From: a gamma proteobacterium symbiont of Ctena orbiculata
GTDB lineage: Bacteria > Pseudomonadota > Gammaproteobacteria > Chromatiales > Chromatiaceae
Direction of reading: 5' to 3'
Length of the DNA: 62,077 bases
Assembly: GCA_003094555.1 (NCBI GenBank)
Contig: NATW01000112.1
Coordinates: 1-62,077 of the forward strand
Of this stretch, positions 17,307-26,832 are shown in pieces. Both the position numbers and the translations under genes were made by a program. The notes below the pieces were generated by a model. That model saw only the letters and a program-made list of their open reading frames with translations. It was not told the DNA's origin and did not search any database. Numbering within the stretch: the first letter of the stretch is position 1; each line of letters opens with the position of its first letter.

Positions 17307-18607
17307 CGACGGTTGCCGAGGTGCGTCTCTGGGGGCGCTCCATAGGTGCTGTTTCGCTGCAGGATGGTGAGAGCGCGGCGGTGTTTGAATATGATCCGGC
17401 CTTTGTTCACAGCGGTATCGAGGTGGCGCCGATGATGATGCCGCTGTCGAGTCGTCTGTATCGTTTTCCGCAGCTTGCCCGGGAGACCTTTCATGGTCTG
17501 CCCGGGCTGTTGGCGGACTCACTGCCAGACAGGTTTGGCAATCTCCTGATCGACGCCTGGCTCGCCTCCCAAGGAAGATCGAGCCAGGATTTCAATGGTA
17601 TTGAACGTCTCTGTTACACCGGGCAACGCGGCATGGGGGCGCTGGAGTATGTCCCGGCGATCGGACCCCGTACCCGCTATACGAGCCCCATCGAGATCGA
17701 CAGGCTGGTTGAACTGGCATCCCGGGTGCTCACCCAGCGTCAGCAGTTATACCACTCTTTCGCCGACTCCGACAAGGGGCAGGCGCTCAGGGATATTCTG
17801 CGTGTCGGTACCTCCGCCGGGGGCGCGCGGGCGAAGGCGGTAATTGCCTGGAATCCCCTCAGCAACGAGGTTCGCTCAGGTCAGGTCAGCGCCGATGAGG
17901 GGTTCGAATACTGGCTGCTGAAGTTCGACGGTGTCAGTGGTAACCGGGATAGAGAGTTGCAGGACCCCCAGGGATACGGCGCCATTGAATATGCCTACTA
18001 TCTGATGGCTAAGGCGAGCGGAATCCATATCAACGATTCGCGCCTGTTCGAAGAGGGTGGACGGCGTCACTTCATGACCAAGCGATTCGACCGCCTGGAC
18101 GGGGGTGAAAAGCTGCATATGCAGTCCCTCTGCGCGATGGCCCACTACGACTTCAATATGGCGGGTGGCTACAGCTATGAACAGGCATTGATGGTGATAC
18201 GCCAACTGGGTCTGCCGATGCAGACGACCGAGGAGCAGTTTCGCCGTATGGCATTCAATATCATCGGCCGCAATCAGGACGACCATGTCAAGAATATCGC
18301 TTTTCTGATGGATAAGTCGGGTAGCTGGTCACTGTCGCCGGCCTTCGACATGACCTACAGCTTCAATCCGGACGGGCTTTGGACCGCAACCCACCAGATG
18401 ACCCTCAATGGCAAGCGAGACGGCTTCAGCATGGATGATTTCAAGGCCTGTGCCAAGTCGGCCTCGATGAAACGGGGCCGTGGGGAGGCGATCGTCGCAG
18501 AGGTACTCGAGGTGGTCTCAAACTGGCGTCAATACGCCGAACAGGCGGGGGTACCGGTTGAGATGCAGAGACAGATTCAAAACGCGCTGCGCTTGGAACT
18601 CTCTTGA
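17303..18607 (+). CDS. HipA-family serine/threonine kinase toxin
   Basis: A 434-residue HipA-family kinase. The N-terminal HipA domain includes HGLPGLLADSLPDRFG (about 64-79). A Gly-rich loop SAGGARAK lies at 171-178. The catalytic loop NQDDHVKN has Asp326, and the metal-binding Asp349 is in SPAFDMTYS. In characterised systems HipA phosphorylates glutamyl-tRNA synthetase and induces growth arrest; whether this homologue shares that target is unknown. The GTG start overlaps the antitoxin stop. All catalytic residues appear intact, so the pair is probably functional. Confidence 0.9.
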   Translation: MTTVAEVRLWGRSIGAVSLQDGESAAVFEYDPAFVHSGIEVAPMMMPLSSRLYRFPQLARETFHGLPGLLADSLPDRFGNLLIDAWLASQGRSSQDFNGIERLCYTGQRGMGALEYVPAIGPRTRYTSPIEIDRLVELASRVLTQRQQLYHSFADSDKGQALRDILRVGTSAGGARAKAVIAWNPLSNEVRSGQVSADEGFEYWLLKFDGVSGNRDRELQDPQGYGAIEYAYYLMAKASGIHINDSRLFEEGGRRHFMTKRFDRLDGGEKLHMQSLCAMAHYDFNMAGGYSYEQALMVIRQLGLPMQTTEEQFRRMAFNIIGRNQDDHVKNIAFLMDKSGSWSLSPAFDMTYSFNPDGLWTATHQMTLNGKRDGFSMDDFKACAKSASMKRGRGEAIVAEVLEVVSNWRQYAEQAGVPVEMQRQIQNALRLELS

Positions 18608-18672
18608 TCAATAGTTACCCAAACCCCCGTGGATTAAATCGGGCGAACCAAAGGAGATGTGTCAGCAGTCAT

Positions 18673-20397
18673 ATGCGGCAGCTAGTTTTTATTTTAGCCT
18701 GGGTGTTGTGCCCAATACCTCTGTATGCCCTTGACGTGGTAGTCAAAGTCGATGGATTGGATGCAAAACTGAAGGATAACGTCCTGGCCTACCTGTCGGT
18801 GGAGCGGGAGCGGGAGCGTGAATCCATGAACCCTGCGCGATTGAGCCTGCTGCATGATAAAGCCGAGGAGGAGATTCAGGCTGCATTGCGCCCGTTCGGG
18901 TATTTCAAGCCGACTGTCACCGCATCGATGGTTCGCACCGATCAGGGTTTCTCGTTGTCATATTTTATTCAGCCGGGTCCCCCGTTGAAACTGAGCGAAG
19001 TCGATTTCCAGTTGCTCGGTGAAGGTGCGCAGGATCCGCGATTGGTAAAAAGCTTTTCCATGACGGTTGGCGAGGTGCTGGACCAAACACGCTACGAGCA
19101 GGCCAAGCAACAGATCTTGGCGGAGATTATCGAACAGGGATATCTGGATGCCCGCTTTACCCAACATCAGTTGCGTGTCGACCTGCAGCGCTATACCGCA
19201 TCCATCACGCTTCACCTCGATACCGGGATGCAGTTGCGATTTGGTGAGGTGAGGATGCAGCAGAAGGTCATGAATCCGGAGTTTCTCGCCCGTTTCGTCC
19301 CTTTCAATTCAGGCGACCCCTTCAGCCAGGAGTCGCTGCTGAGTCTGCAGAGTGACTTGATCGATACAGAGTATTTTAAACAGGTCGAGGTGGTGACCCG
19401 GCGTGATCAGCGTGAGGGGGACAGGGTTCCCATCGATATCAATCTGAAACCCAACAAACGCAATCGTTACCGAATCGGTCTGGGTTACTCCACCGACATG
19501 GGGCCTCGGCTGACCCTGGATTGGAAGAACCGCCGGCGTGGACGTAACGGACATCGCATGCGTAGCGAGCTGCAGATTTCAAAACCGCTCACTACACTGA
19601 GTACGGAATATATCGTTCCACTGCAACGCCCGACGGTTGATTTTGTCAGCTTCGGGGCCTCATTGGAGCGCTTCGACACGGACACCAATAAAGGCAACCG
19701 GGCGCTGCTGAGTGCCAGCCATTCGGTTGGTTTGGAACGGGGTTGGCGGCGCGACCTGGGATTGGAGTACAGCTATGAGGATTTCGAGGTGGGTGAACAG
19801 GAGGACAGCTCGCGCCTGTTGGTGCCCAGCATTAGCTGGTTGCGCATAAAGAGCGACCGCAAGGCCTATATCCAACGTGGGAAAAGGTTGGAACTTCGTC
19901 TTGAAGGTGCCTCGGAATCCCTGCTTTCAACCACCAACTATTTTCAGCTCTATGCTGCGGCCAAGTTCATCCGGGGATTCGGTGACGGTGACTGGCGGGT
20001 GTTGAATCGCATGGAACTGGGGGCGACCTGGGCCGATGATCTGACTGAGCTGCCACCCAGTAAACGCTTCTTCGCCGGCGGTGATAATACGGTGCGGGGT
20101 TTTGGTTATCAGGACCTGGGACCCAGGGACGAGAACGATGAGGTGATTGGCGGGCGCTATTTCGCCGTCGGCAGCCTGGAGCTGGAACGGCACATCAGCG
20201 GTAAATGGAGCGGAGCGTTGTTCGTGGATGCGGGCAATGCCTTTGATCCCGATTACGATTCGGAAACGGCTTACAGTCTCGGATTGGGAGCCCGTTGGCG
20301 TTCACCCGTCGGGCCGATCAGGATCGATATCGCCCGTGGCAGGGTCGAGGATGAACGCCACTGGCGCCTGCATATCGTGATAGGGCCGGAGTTATGA
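18673..20397 (+). CDS. tamA: outer-membrane translocation module TamA
   Basis: A 574-residue Omp85-family protein, matching E. coli TamA in length. Signal peptide QLVFILAWVLCPIPLYAL, three POTRA domains (about residues 20-260), then a C-terminal beta-barrel with the family motif FFAGGDNTVRGFGY and VDAGNAF, ending in a terminal beta-strand. The start at 18673 is set by the signal peptide; the frame is open back to a TTG overlapping the hipA stop. TamA pairs with TamB to insert autotransporters and move lipids to the outer membrane. tamB overlaps it by 4 bp. Confidence 0.93.
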   Translation: MRQLVFILAWVLCPIPLYALDVVVKVDGLDAKLKDNVLAYLSVERERERESMNPARLSLLHDKAEEEIQAALRPFGYFKPTVTASMVRTDQGFSLSYFIQPGPPLKLSEVDFQLLGEGAQDPRLVKSFSMTVGEVLDQTRYEQAKQQILAEIIEQGYLDARFTQHQLRVDLQRYTASITLHLDTGMQLRFGEVRMQQKVMNPEFLARFVPFNSGDPFSQESLLSLQSDLIDTEYFKQVEVVTRRDQREGDRVPIDINLKPNKRNRYRIGLGYSTDMGPRLTLDWKNRRRGRNGHRMRSELQISKPLTTLSTEYIVPLQRPTVDFVSFGASLERFDTDTNKGNRALLSASHSVGLERGWRRDLGLEYSYEDFEVGEQEDSSRLLVPSISWLRIKSDRKAYIQRGKRLELRLEGASESLLSTTNYFQLYAAAKFIRGFGDGDWRVLNRMELGATWADDLTELPPSKRFFAGGDNTVRGFGYQDLGPRDENDEVIGGRYFAVGSLELERHISGKWSGALFVDAGNAFDPDYDSETAYSLGLGARWRSPVGPIRIDIARGRVEDERHWRLHIVIGPEL

Positions 20398-23300
20398 CCG
20401 GGGATGTCTTAAAACGCTTTGCCCGCTATCTCTCCCTCACCTTCCTGGTGGTCCTGCTACTGGCCTGCGCGATCCTCTATTACCTCATGTTCACCCATGA
20501 CGGAAGCCGACGCCTGTTTTATACGGCGCAAAGGCTGGCGCCGGGGGATCTCCAGGTGGACATCTTGCACGGGCGCCTGGCTGGCCCCCTGGAGCTGACC
20601 GGTCTGGTCTATCAACAAGGGGATGGTCTGAGGTTCGAGAGTGAGCGGATCTTTCTGGATTGGCGGCCTTCCCAGCTGTTGGGGTTGCACCTGGATATTG
20701 CTGAACTCTCATTCAAGGAGACCCGTGTCAATCTGCCGGCGGGTCAACAGGACAGCCAAGCCCCACCCCCTGTCGAACCTTTTCAGGGCATTGCCTTGCC
20801 CCTGGCTATTACCCTGTCGCGGTTCTCGTCAGAAGGGTTTGAACTGGTTCAGGGAGATGCTGCTGATCCGATACGGATCGACACACTCAACCTTTCGGCA
20901 GCAACCGAAGGTGATCGCCTCATACTCTCTCAATTCGATGTGGCGGGATTCTCATCCGAGCTGTCGCTCCAGGGCTCGATAGGGTTGGATGCACAACTGC
21001 CGATGGCAATCGATCTCGCCTGGACCCATGCACTCCCGGAGGGGCCGGAACTGGCCGGCGAGGGACGATTGAGTGGGGATCTGCAGCAGATAACACTCAC
21101 TCAACAGCTCGCGCCACCCCTCAAGGGTGAGCTGGAGGCACTGTTGTCAGATCTGCAGGGTGAGCCTGGATGGCGGGCCGAGCTGAAGCTGGAGAGGGGT
21201 GAGCTGGCGGCGTTCAGCCAGGAATTTCCGGCACTGCTAACGGGTCAGTTGCATGCCAGTGGCAGTTTCGACGTGGTGGATCTGACAGCAGATCTGCAGC
21301 TTGTAGAGCCCCGGATCGGTGAGATCGATGCTGAACTCCGTGGAGATTACAACCAGGGCGCCATCCGGATCGGTGGGCTGCGTATCAGTAATGGGGATGG
21401 TTTGGATCTAACCGCCGAAGGGGCTTACCTTGCGCAGAGTGGTGAACTCACTGCCGATCTGCAGTGGCAGGGTTTGCGCTGGCCGCTGATTGGGGAGATC
21501 ACAGAGATCAGCAGCGATGCGGGCAGTTTGCAACTGCAGGGGAGACGCGATGCCTATCGCTATCAGTTGGCGATGCAGGCCGCCAGGCGCGAAGTGGGTG
21601 CATTGCAACTGGATGCTGCCGGCACCGGGACAGGGCAACAGATCGATCTGGCGACCCTGGCGGTTGAATTGCCGCAAGGTAAGATCGAAGGCAGTGGCAA
21701 GCTGGCCTGGAGTCCGACGCTCTCTTGGCAGATGGGATTGTCAGGGGAAGGGGTGGATCCTGCGTTGGTACACCCCATGTTCCCCGGTGACCTGGGATTC
21801 GACCTCGTTACCCAAGGCGGGATAGAGGAGGGTAAGACGGATGCTGAGTTCCAGCTCAGCGACCTGTCTGGTTCTCTACGTGACTATGCCGTGAATGGGC
21901 AGGGAGAGCTGACACTCAAACAGGGAGATTTGAACATCCACAGCCTGGAATTGGTCACGGGTCGGAACCGTATAGCCGTGAACGGCACACTCGGCGATCG
22001 CCTGGCAATGAGCTGGTCGGTGGATGCCCCGGAGCTGGCCTCCTTTTGGCCTGGATTGAGCGGCATGCTGCAGGCCGAGGGAGATCTGGGTGGTACCCTT
22101 CAAGCACCCATCCTGAAGGCGGATATCGAGGCCGGAGAGCTGGGCCTGGCGGCATACCGGGTGGGGCAGCTGAAGGGTGATTTGGAGCTGCAGATGTCCG
22201 CCGAGCAGCGCTTGGCAATCACATTGCAGTCCAAAGATCTGAGCGGATTCGGCAGACAGTGGGTATCTCTGGATATTAATGTCGAGGGACGTATCCCAGA
22301 GCATCGTCTGCAGATCGATCTGGTGGGTGAGGATGTGCCTCAGCTCTCCCTGGTGGCTGATTCCGGGATCGATGAGGAGAATATTATGCAGGGGGAGCTA
22401 CAGCAACTAGAGCTATCGGCGCCAGAGGCGGGTGAGTGGCGACTTGAATCGGCCATGGCCTATAGACTGGGTGTTGCCGAGCAGGATCTGAAACCCCTCT
22501 GCCTGGTTTCGGGGGAGGCGCGGGTTTGTGCCAGCTTCTCCGGGCAAAATGCTGGTTGGGAGTCAAAATTGGAGGCCAGTCAGCTACCGTTGAGTCTACT
22601 GCAAACCTTTTTGCCGGATGAGACGCGGATTGCCGGAGCGGCTGACCTGGAGGCGCAATTCAAAGCCGATGCCGGGGCTGGCATCAGCGGTGACGCTAAA
22701 CTGACAATCCCCCGGGGTGGACTTGATTTTCCCCTGGGCGCCGCTCAGGAGCAGGTGGATTTTTCCGGCAGTCAGGCCACTGCCAGCATCGACCGGGAGG
22801 GCATGCGGGCCGATATGGCCCTGCCCTTGCAGCAGCTGGGCGGATTCAATCTGACCTTGGGGCTGCCGAAGATTGACCTGGCTGACCTGAACCTCGATGA
22901 ACAGATCCTGCACGGCGCCATCCAAGGCGGGATCAAGGACCTGAGCATGCTCACCGCTCTCTCACCCCAACTGCAAAACAGTCAAGGTGAGCTGGCTGTC
23001 GATATGACCCTGGGTGGGTATCTGCGGGCGCCGAGTGTGCATGGCGATGCCAAGCTTACCCGGGGGGCAGTGGATATCCCGATACTGGGCATAGAGTTGC
23101 GTGACATGGAGATGCTTATGCAGACCCCGGATCTGAAGACCCTCACCCTGGAGGGCAAGGTACGATCCGGAAAGGGGAGCTTATCAATTCAGGGAACCAC
23201 TCGAATGGATGCCGAAAAAGGCTTTCCCTCGACGATCAAGATCAAGGGAGAAGAGTGGTTGCTGGTGAACACGCCAGAGGCGGAAGTGCAGCTCTCACCC

Positions 23301-24158
23301 GATCTAAGCCTCGAACACAGTGCGCAAAAGAGTGTGCTCAAGGGCAGGGTTCATCTGCCCTATGCCAGGATCAGGCCACGCACTCTGCCGGAGACGGCGG
23401 TCTCGGATAGTTCAGACCTGGTGATCGTTGGTGATTCGGAGACAGAGCAGGAGCAACCCGATACCCCGCTGCATGCTGAAATCCGCCTGAGTCTGGGTAA
23501 GCGGGTCAGTTTCGACGGCTTCGGACTGCGGGGTAGATTTACCGGCGGCCTGATGATTATCGACGAACCGGGGCGGCCGGTTGTGGGTCGTGGGCGCTTG
23601 GGCATCAGCGATGGCATCTACCAGGCCTATGGCCAGGATCTGAAAATCGAGCGGGGATACGCCCTGTTTGCCGACTCACCGGTGGACAATCCCGGTCTCG
23701 ATGTGCGCGCAGTCAGGGAGATTGATGAGATCAAGGCCGGGATGCGTATTTCAGGGACCATGAAAAAGCCCAAGCTGAAGCTGTTTTCATCCCCCTCCAT
23801 GTCAGAGAGCGATATCCTCTCCTATATCGTCACCGGCCGCCCGGCGGGTGAGTCCTCGGGCAAGACCGCGGGCATGCTCGCGGTCCTGCAGGCGACGGGC
23901 GCAAGCAGTGTTGCCACGGAATTGGGACGGCAGCTGGGCCTGGAGGAGTTGCGGGTGGAGACGGGGAGTTCATTGGAAGAGGCCGCCCTGGTGGCGGGTA
24001 CCTATCTGTCACCCCGGCTCTATGTTCAATATGTCAACGAACTGGCGACCAGCGAGACCAAGGTGCGCATGCGTTATGATCTGACCGACCGCTGGCAGCT
24101 GGAGGCGGAGACGGGGCGTACCCAGTCTGGAGATTTCTTCTATACCTTTGATCGTTGA
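20394..24158 (+). CDS. tamB: translocation and assembly module protein TamB
   Basis: A 1254-residue protein (E. coli TamB is about 1259). An N-terminal inner-membrane anchor (FLVVLLLACAILYYLM) is followed by a very long beta-rich repetitive region, predicted to form the periplasm-spanning lipid-binding taco, and the conserved C-terminal DUF490 domain (about residues 920-1254, with SDILSYIVTGRP and YLSPRLYVQY). It spans from inner membrane to TamA. The 4-bp overlap with tamA indicates coupled expression. Confidence 0.94.
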   Translation: MTGDVLKRFARYLSLTFLVVLLLACAILYYLMFTHDGSRRLFYTAQRLAPGDLQVDILHGRLAGPLELTGLVYQQGDGLRFESERIFLDWRPSQLLGLHLDIAELSFKETRVNLPAGQQDSQAPPPVEPFQGIALPLAITLSRFSSEGFELVQGDAADPIRIDTLNLSAATEGDRLILSQFDVAGFSSELSLQGSIGLDAQLPMAIDLAWTHALPEGPELAGEGRLSGDLQQITLTQQLAPPLKGELEALLSDLQGEPGWRAELKLERGELAAFSQEFPALLTGQLHASGSFDVVDLTADLQLVEPRIGEIDAELRGDYNQGAIRIGGLRISNGDGLDLTAEGAYLAQSGELTADLQWQGLRWPLIGEITEISSDAGSLQLQGRRDAYRYQLAMQAARREVGALQLDAAGTGTGQQIDLATLAVELPQGKIEGSGKLAWSPTLSWQMGLSGEGVDPALVHPMFPGDLGFDLVTQGGIEEGKTDAEFQLSDLSGSLRDYAVNGQGELTLKQGDLNIHSLELVTGRNRIAVNGTLGDRLAMSWSVDAPELASFWPGLSGMLQAEGDLGGTLQAPILKADIEAGELGLAAYRVGQLKGDLELQMSAEQRLAITLQSKDLSGFGRQWVSLDINVEGRIPEHRLQIDLVGEDVPQLSLVADSGIDEENIMQGELQQLELSAPEAGEWRLESAMAYRLGVAEQDLKPLCLVSGEARVCASFSGQNAGWESKLEASQLPLSLLQTFLPDETRIAGAADLEAQFKADAGAGISGDAKLTIPRGGLDFPLGAAQEQVDFSGSQATASIDREGMRADMALPLQQLGGFNLTLGLPKIDLADLNLDEQILHGAIQGGIKDLSMLTALSPQLQNSQGELAVDMTLGGYLRAPSVHGDAKLTRGAVDIPILGIELRDMEMLMQTPDLKTLTLEGKVRSGKGSLSIQGTTRMDAEKGFPSTIKIKGEEWLLVNTPEAEVQLSPDLSLEHSAQKSVLKGRVHLPYARIRPRTLPETAVSDSSDLVIVGDSETEQEQPDTPLHAEIRLSLGKRVSFDGFGLRGRFTGGLMIIDEPGRPVVGRGRLGISDGIYQAYGQDLKIERGYALFADSPVDNPGLDVRAVREIDEIKAGMRISGTMKKPKLKLFSSPSMSESDILSYIVTGRPAGESSGKTAGMLAVLQATGASSVATELGRQLGLEELRVETGSSLEEAALVAGTYLSPRLYVQYVNELATSETKVRMRYDLTDRWQLEAETGRTQSGDFFYTFDR

Positions 24159-24278
24159 GATTGAGTGTCGTCTGTCACCGGCCCTCTGGTGATGGTCGCT
24201 TAAAGCGGGTTCTTAACAGAGGACGCCATTCGATCGACGATGAGTTGATGGGTGACAGCCTGGATTGGGTTGTTTTAT

Positions 24279-24300
24279 GGCGTGGGATTTCACCCACGCC
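24279..24300. repeat. perfect 8-bp stem-loop (REP-like)
   Basis: GGCGTGGG (24279-24286) pairs with CCCACGCC (24293-24300) around a six-base loop. It lies downstream of tamB in a 239-bp gap before the convergent small gene. No T-tract follows on the plus strand. It looks more like a dispersed palindromic element than a classical terminator. Confidence 0.45.
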
Positions 24301-24397
24301 CGTACGAGGGAGGTAGACACAGCGTGCTTACTGTATCGCGATAAAACTGCATCGGGCAGCGATTGCCAGACAGCTGTCCAGGGTTGAGCGGCAAGCT

Positions 24398-24598
24398 TTA
24401 GTTGCTGCTGCGGACCGCGTCAAAATCATCCGCGATGAGCAGATTGGTCAGGAAGAAGGCCTTGGTCTTGGATACCTTCTTGTTCTGTCTCTTTTCAATC
24501 TGAATCGGGCACTCACCGGGCTGCCAATCACAGGCGATCCCGTTGATGATCTGATGGGGGCACTCTCTGCAGGTGCGGGTCTTGTATAAGCCAGTCAT
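24398..24598 (-). CDS. small Cys-rich protein, possible metal site
   Basis: A 66-residue protein. The N-terminal half has CRECPHQ, then IACDW and GECPI, giving four Cys and one His in a spacing suited to a zinc or iron-sulfur site. The C-terminal half is Lys-rich then hydrophobic. No good ribosome binding site is seen before the ATG, which lowers confidence. It stands alone between tamB and the GspA-like gene. No family is recognised. Confidence 0.5.
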   Translation of the reverse strand: MTGLYKTRTCRECPHQIINGIACDWQPGECPIQIEKRQNKKVSKTKAFFLTNLLIADDFDAVRSSN

Positions 24599-25040
24599 GG
24601 TCGTAAACTCGATCGGTCATTTGTACAACAAAAATTAGCAAAATATCAATAAATTACAAGTCAATCTTGAAGATAATTAGTTAAATAGTGTGATAAATTA
24701 CCTATATTGATAGTGATAAATTGACTATTTCACCCCTGAGCTACCTTTACTCGTCAGTTATGAGGTCCTGGGACGGCTATCTGAAAATACGGGGTAACCC
24801 TTGTGTCTCATATAGTTAGTCGGCAAATACCTCACAATATTTACCCCTGTAGACAGCGATTAACTGATTTATTTTTATACAAAGGGCGAAAAATAATCGC
24901 TAATTTCTCAAACTGAGATTCATCTCTCGTTTTGCTTGCCGAAAACACTTTGGAAGTGTTTAGGTATACTCAAACCTCGAGCACTGGAAATACACCCCAA
25001 GCCGAGACATGCGAAGCAGCAAGAGAATCAACCTGCCACT
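24599..25040. other. AT-rich intergenic region upstream of gspA-like gene
   Basis: These 442 bases hold no convincing gene. Visible elements are a direct repeat GTGATAAATT at 24690 and 24713 (23 bp apart) and a perfect hairpin AACACTT-TGG-AAGTGTT at 24944-24960. An in-frame extension of the downstream gene back to 24936 is judged untranslated. The low GC fits a regulatory or leader region. Confidence 0.5.
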
Positions 25041-26831
25041 ATGTATCAGAACTATTTCGGACTGACTGAGGATCCCTTTTCCATTACCCCGGATCCAAAG
25101 TATCTTTTTCTGAGCGAGAGGCATCGCAATGGTTTCGCCCATCTGCTGTATGGCGTCACCGAAGGTGGAGGATTCTTGCAACTCACCGGCGAGGTGGGCA
25201 CAGGCAAGACAGTGCTGTGCCGCAAATTGTTGGATGAATTGCCTAGAGCGGTCGATGTGGCATTCATCTTCAATCCCCGCCTGACACCCTTGGAGTTGGT
25301 GGCGGCAATCTGTGATGAATTGAATATTCTCTACCCCCTGGGCTGTACCAGCATCAAGGAGATCGTCGATTTTCTGAATGCCTTTCTGCTGGAGACTCAT
25401 AGCCAGGGACGCCACACTGTGGTGATCATCGACGAGGCGCAGAACCTCAGTTACGAGTCCCTCGAGCAGATACGCCTGCTCACCAATCTTGAGACACAGA
25501 AACATAAGCTGCTGCAGATCATTCTGGTCGGTCAACCTGAATTAAGAAGCTTATTGCAGCAGGATAGGTTGCGTCAGCTGGCGCAACGGGTGACGGCACG
25601 TTATCACCTGACACCGCTCTCCAAGTCCGAGTCCCGGGCCTATGTTCTGCATCGCCTCAGGGTGGCGGGAGCGCAGCATCTCCTGTTCAGCGGCGCTGCA
25701 TTGCGCAACATCTACCACTATAGCAAGGGTGTTCCAAGGGTTATCAATATCCTCTGTCATCGGGGGATGTTGATGGCCTATGCCGAGCGTGGCAAGCAGG
25801 TGACCGGGGGCATGATCAAACGGGTGTACCAGGAACTGAGCGGATTGGGTGAGGGTTCCCGTCGCCAGCTTACATGGGCCTGGGTTGTTGTCACCCTGCT
25901 TGGATGTACCTTGGCGGTGCTACTCGCTTGGAACGCCGATCAACTGATTCGCTTGGTTCCATCCCTCGCTTCGACCGAGGCCCAGCCCGATACAGCGCCG
26001 GTTGAGGAGAGTCTCGGGGATCAGCAAGCCATGACAACCACCCCGCAGTCTGTTGCGGGGGCGGGGGCGGCTGAAACCGTCAATCCAGCCCCAATGGACA
26101 TGGTGTCCCCATCGGCAGCCGGAAACCCGCCTGCTCAAGACACGGCCACTCCTGAGTCCCATGTTGCGTCTGTCACGGAGCTTCAGCAAGTGACCATGGA
26201 GGATGGGGGTCAGACGGGGCTTGGCAGCATGTTAGGTAATGAAAACAGTGCATTTATCACTCTGTTTAGTTATTGGCAGCGTGTCTATCCCTTGGAAGGT
26301 GCATCACGTTCATCCTGTGACAAGGCGGAAGAGGTGGGATTGAGTTGTATCTACGGCCGTGGCTCCTGGGAAAATCTGGATTACTATAATCGACCTGCAG
26401 TGCTGGAGCTGATCATGGAGGATGGGCAACGCTACAACGTGGTTGCAATCTCGCTGACGGATAGTGAAGTGACCCTCGATCTGAATGGCCGCCGTTTTGA
26501 CTTCTCCCGCGAGGAGATCGATCAACTCTGGAGCGGCAGTTATATCATATTATGGCGTCCACCCAGGCTCAGTAGTGATAGGTTGAGTATCGGTCATGTA
26601 GGGAAGGATGTGGCATGGCTGAAATCGATGCTTGATCGCATCGAGGGGACTGAATCGAGTTTTGACCCGTCGAGTGCCAGGTTCGATGCGGAGACACAGC
26701 AGCGGGTGATGCGTTTTCAGCGTGCCCAGGGTCTTTTGGCGGACGGCATTGTGGGCAGGCAGACAATAATTCAGTTGAATGGCAGCGTGACTGACTCAAC
26801 CAGGCCGGTGTTGCGCCGGATGGGGGGCTGA
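25041..26831 (+). CDS. GspA/ExeA-like AAA ATPase with peptidoglycan-binding domain
   Basis: A 596-residue protein starting with the family signature MYQNYFGL and a TEDPFSITPDP stretch, which fixes the start at 25041 although the ribosome binding site is weak. An AAA domain carries Walker A GEVGTGKT (50-57) and Walker B with Asp131 in IIDEAQ. A single TM lies near residues 275-295, then a Pro/Ala-rich linker, and a C-terminal PG_binding_1 domain (about 510-580, FDAETQQRVMRFQ). In Aeromonas, ExeA with ExeB helps the type II secretin cross peptidoglycan. Here gspB follows directly, but no secretin or other Gsp gene is nearby. Confidence 0.9.
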   Translation: MYQNYFGLTEDPFSITPDPKYLFLSERHRNGFAHLLYGVTEGGGFLQLTGEVGTGKTVLCRKLLDELPRAVDVAFIFNPRLTPLELVAAICDELNILYPLGCTSIKEIVDFLNAFLLETHSQGRHTVVIIDEAQNLSYESLEQIRLLTNLETQKHKLLQIILVGQPELRSLLQQDRLRQLAQRVTARYHLTPLSKSESRAYVLHRLRVAGAQHLLFSGAALRNIYHYSKGVPRVINILCHRGMLMAYAERGKQVTGGMIKRVYQELSGLGEGSRRQLTWAWVVVTLLGCTLAVLLAWNADQLIRLVPSLASTEAQPDTAPVEESLGDQQAMTTTPQSVAGAGAAETVNPAPMDMVSPSAAGNPPAQDTATPESHVASVTELQQVTMEDGGQTGLGSMLGNENSAFITLFSYWQRVYPLEGASRSSCDKAEEVGLSCIYGRGSWENLDYYNRPAVLELIMEDGQRYNVVAISLTDSEVTLDLNGRRFDFSREEIDQLWSGSYIILWRPPRLSSDRLSIGHVGKDVAWLKSMLDRIEGTESSFDPSSARFDAETQQRVMRFQRAQGLLADGIVGRQTIIQLNGSVTDSTRPVLRRMGG

Positions 26832-26832
26832 T

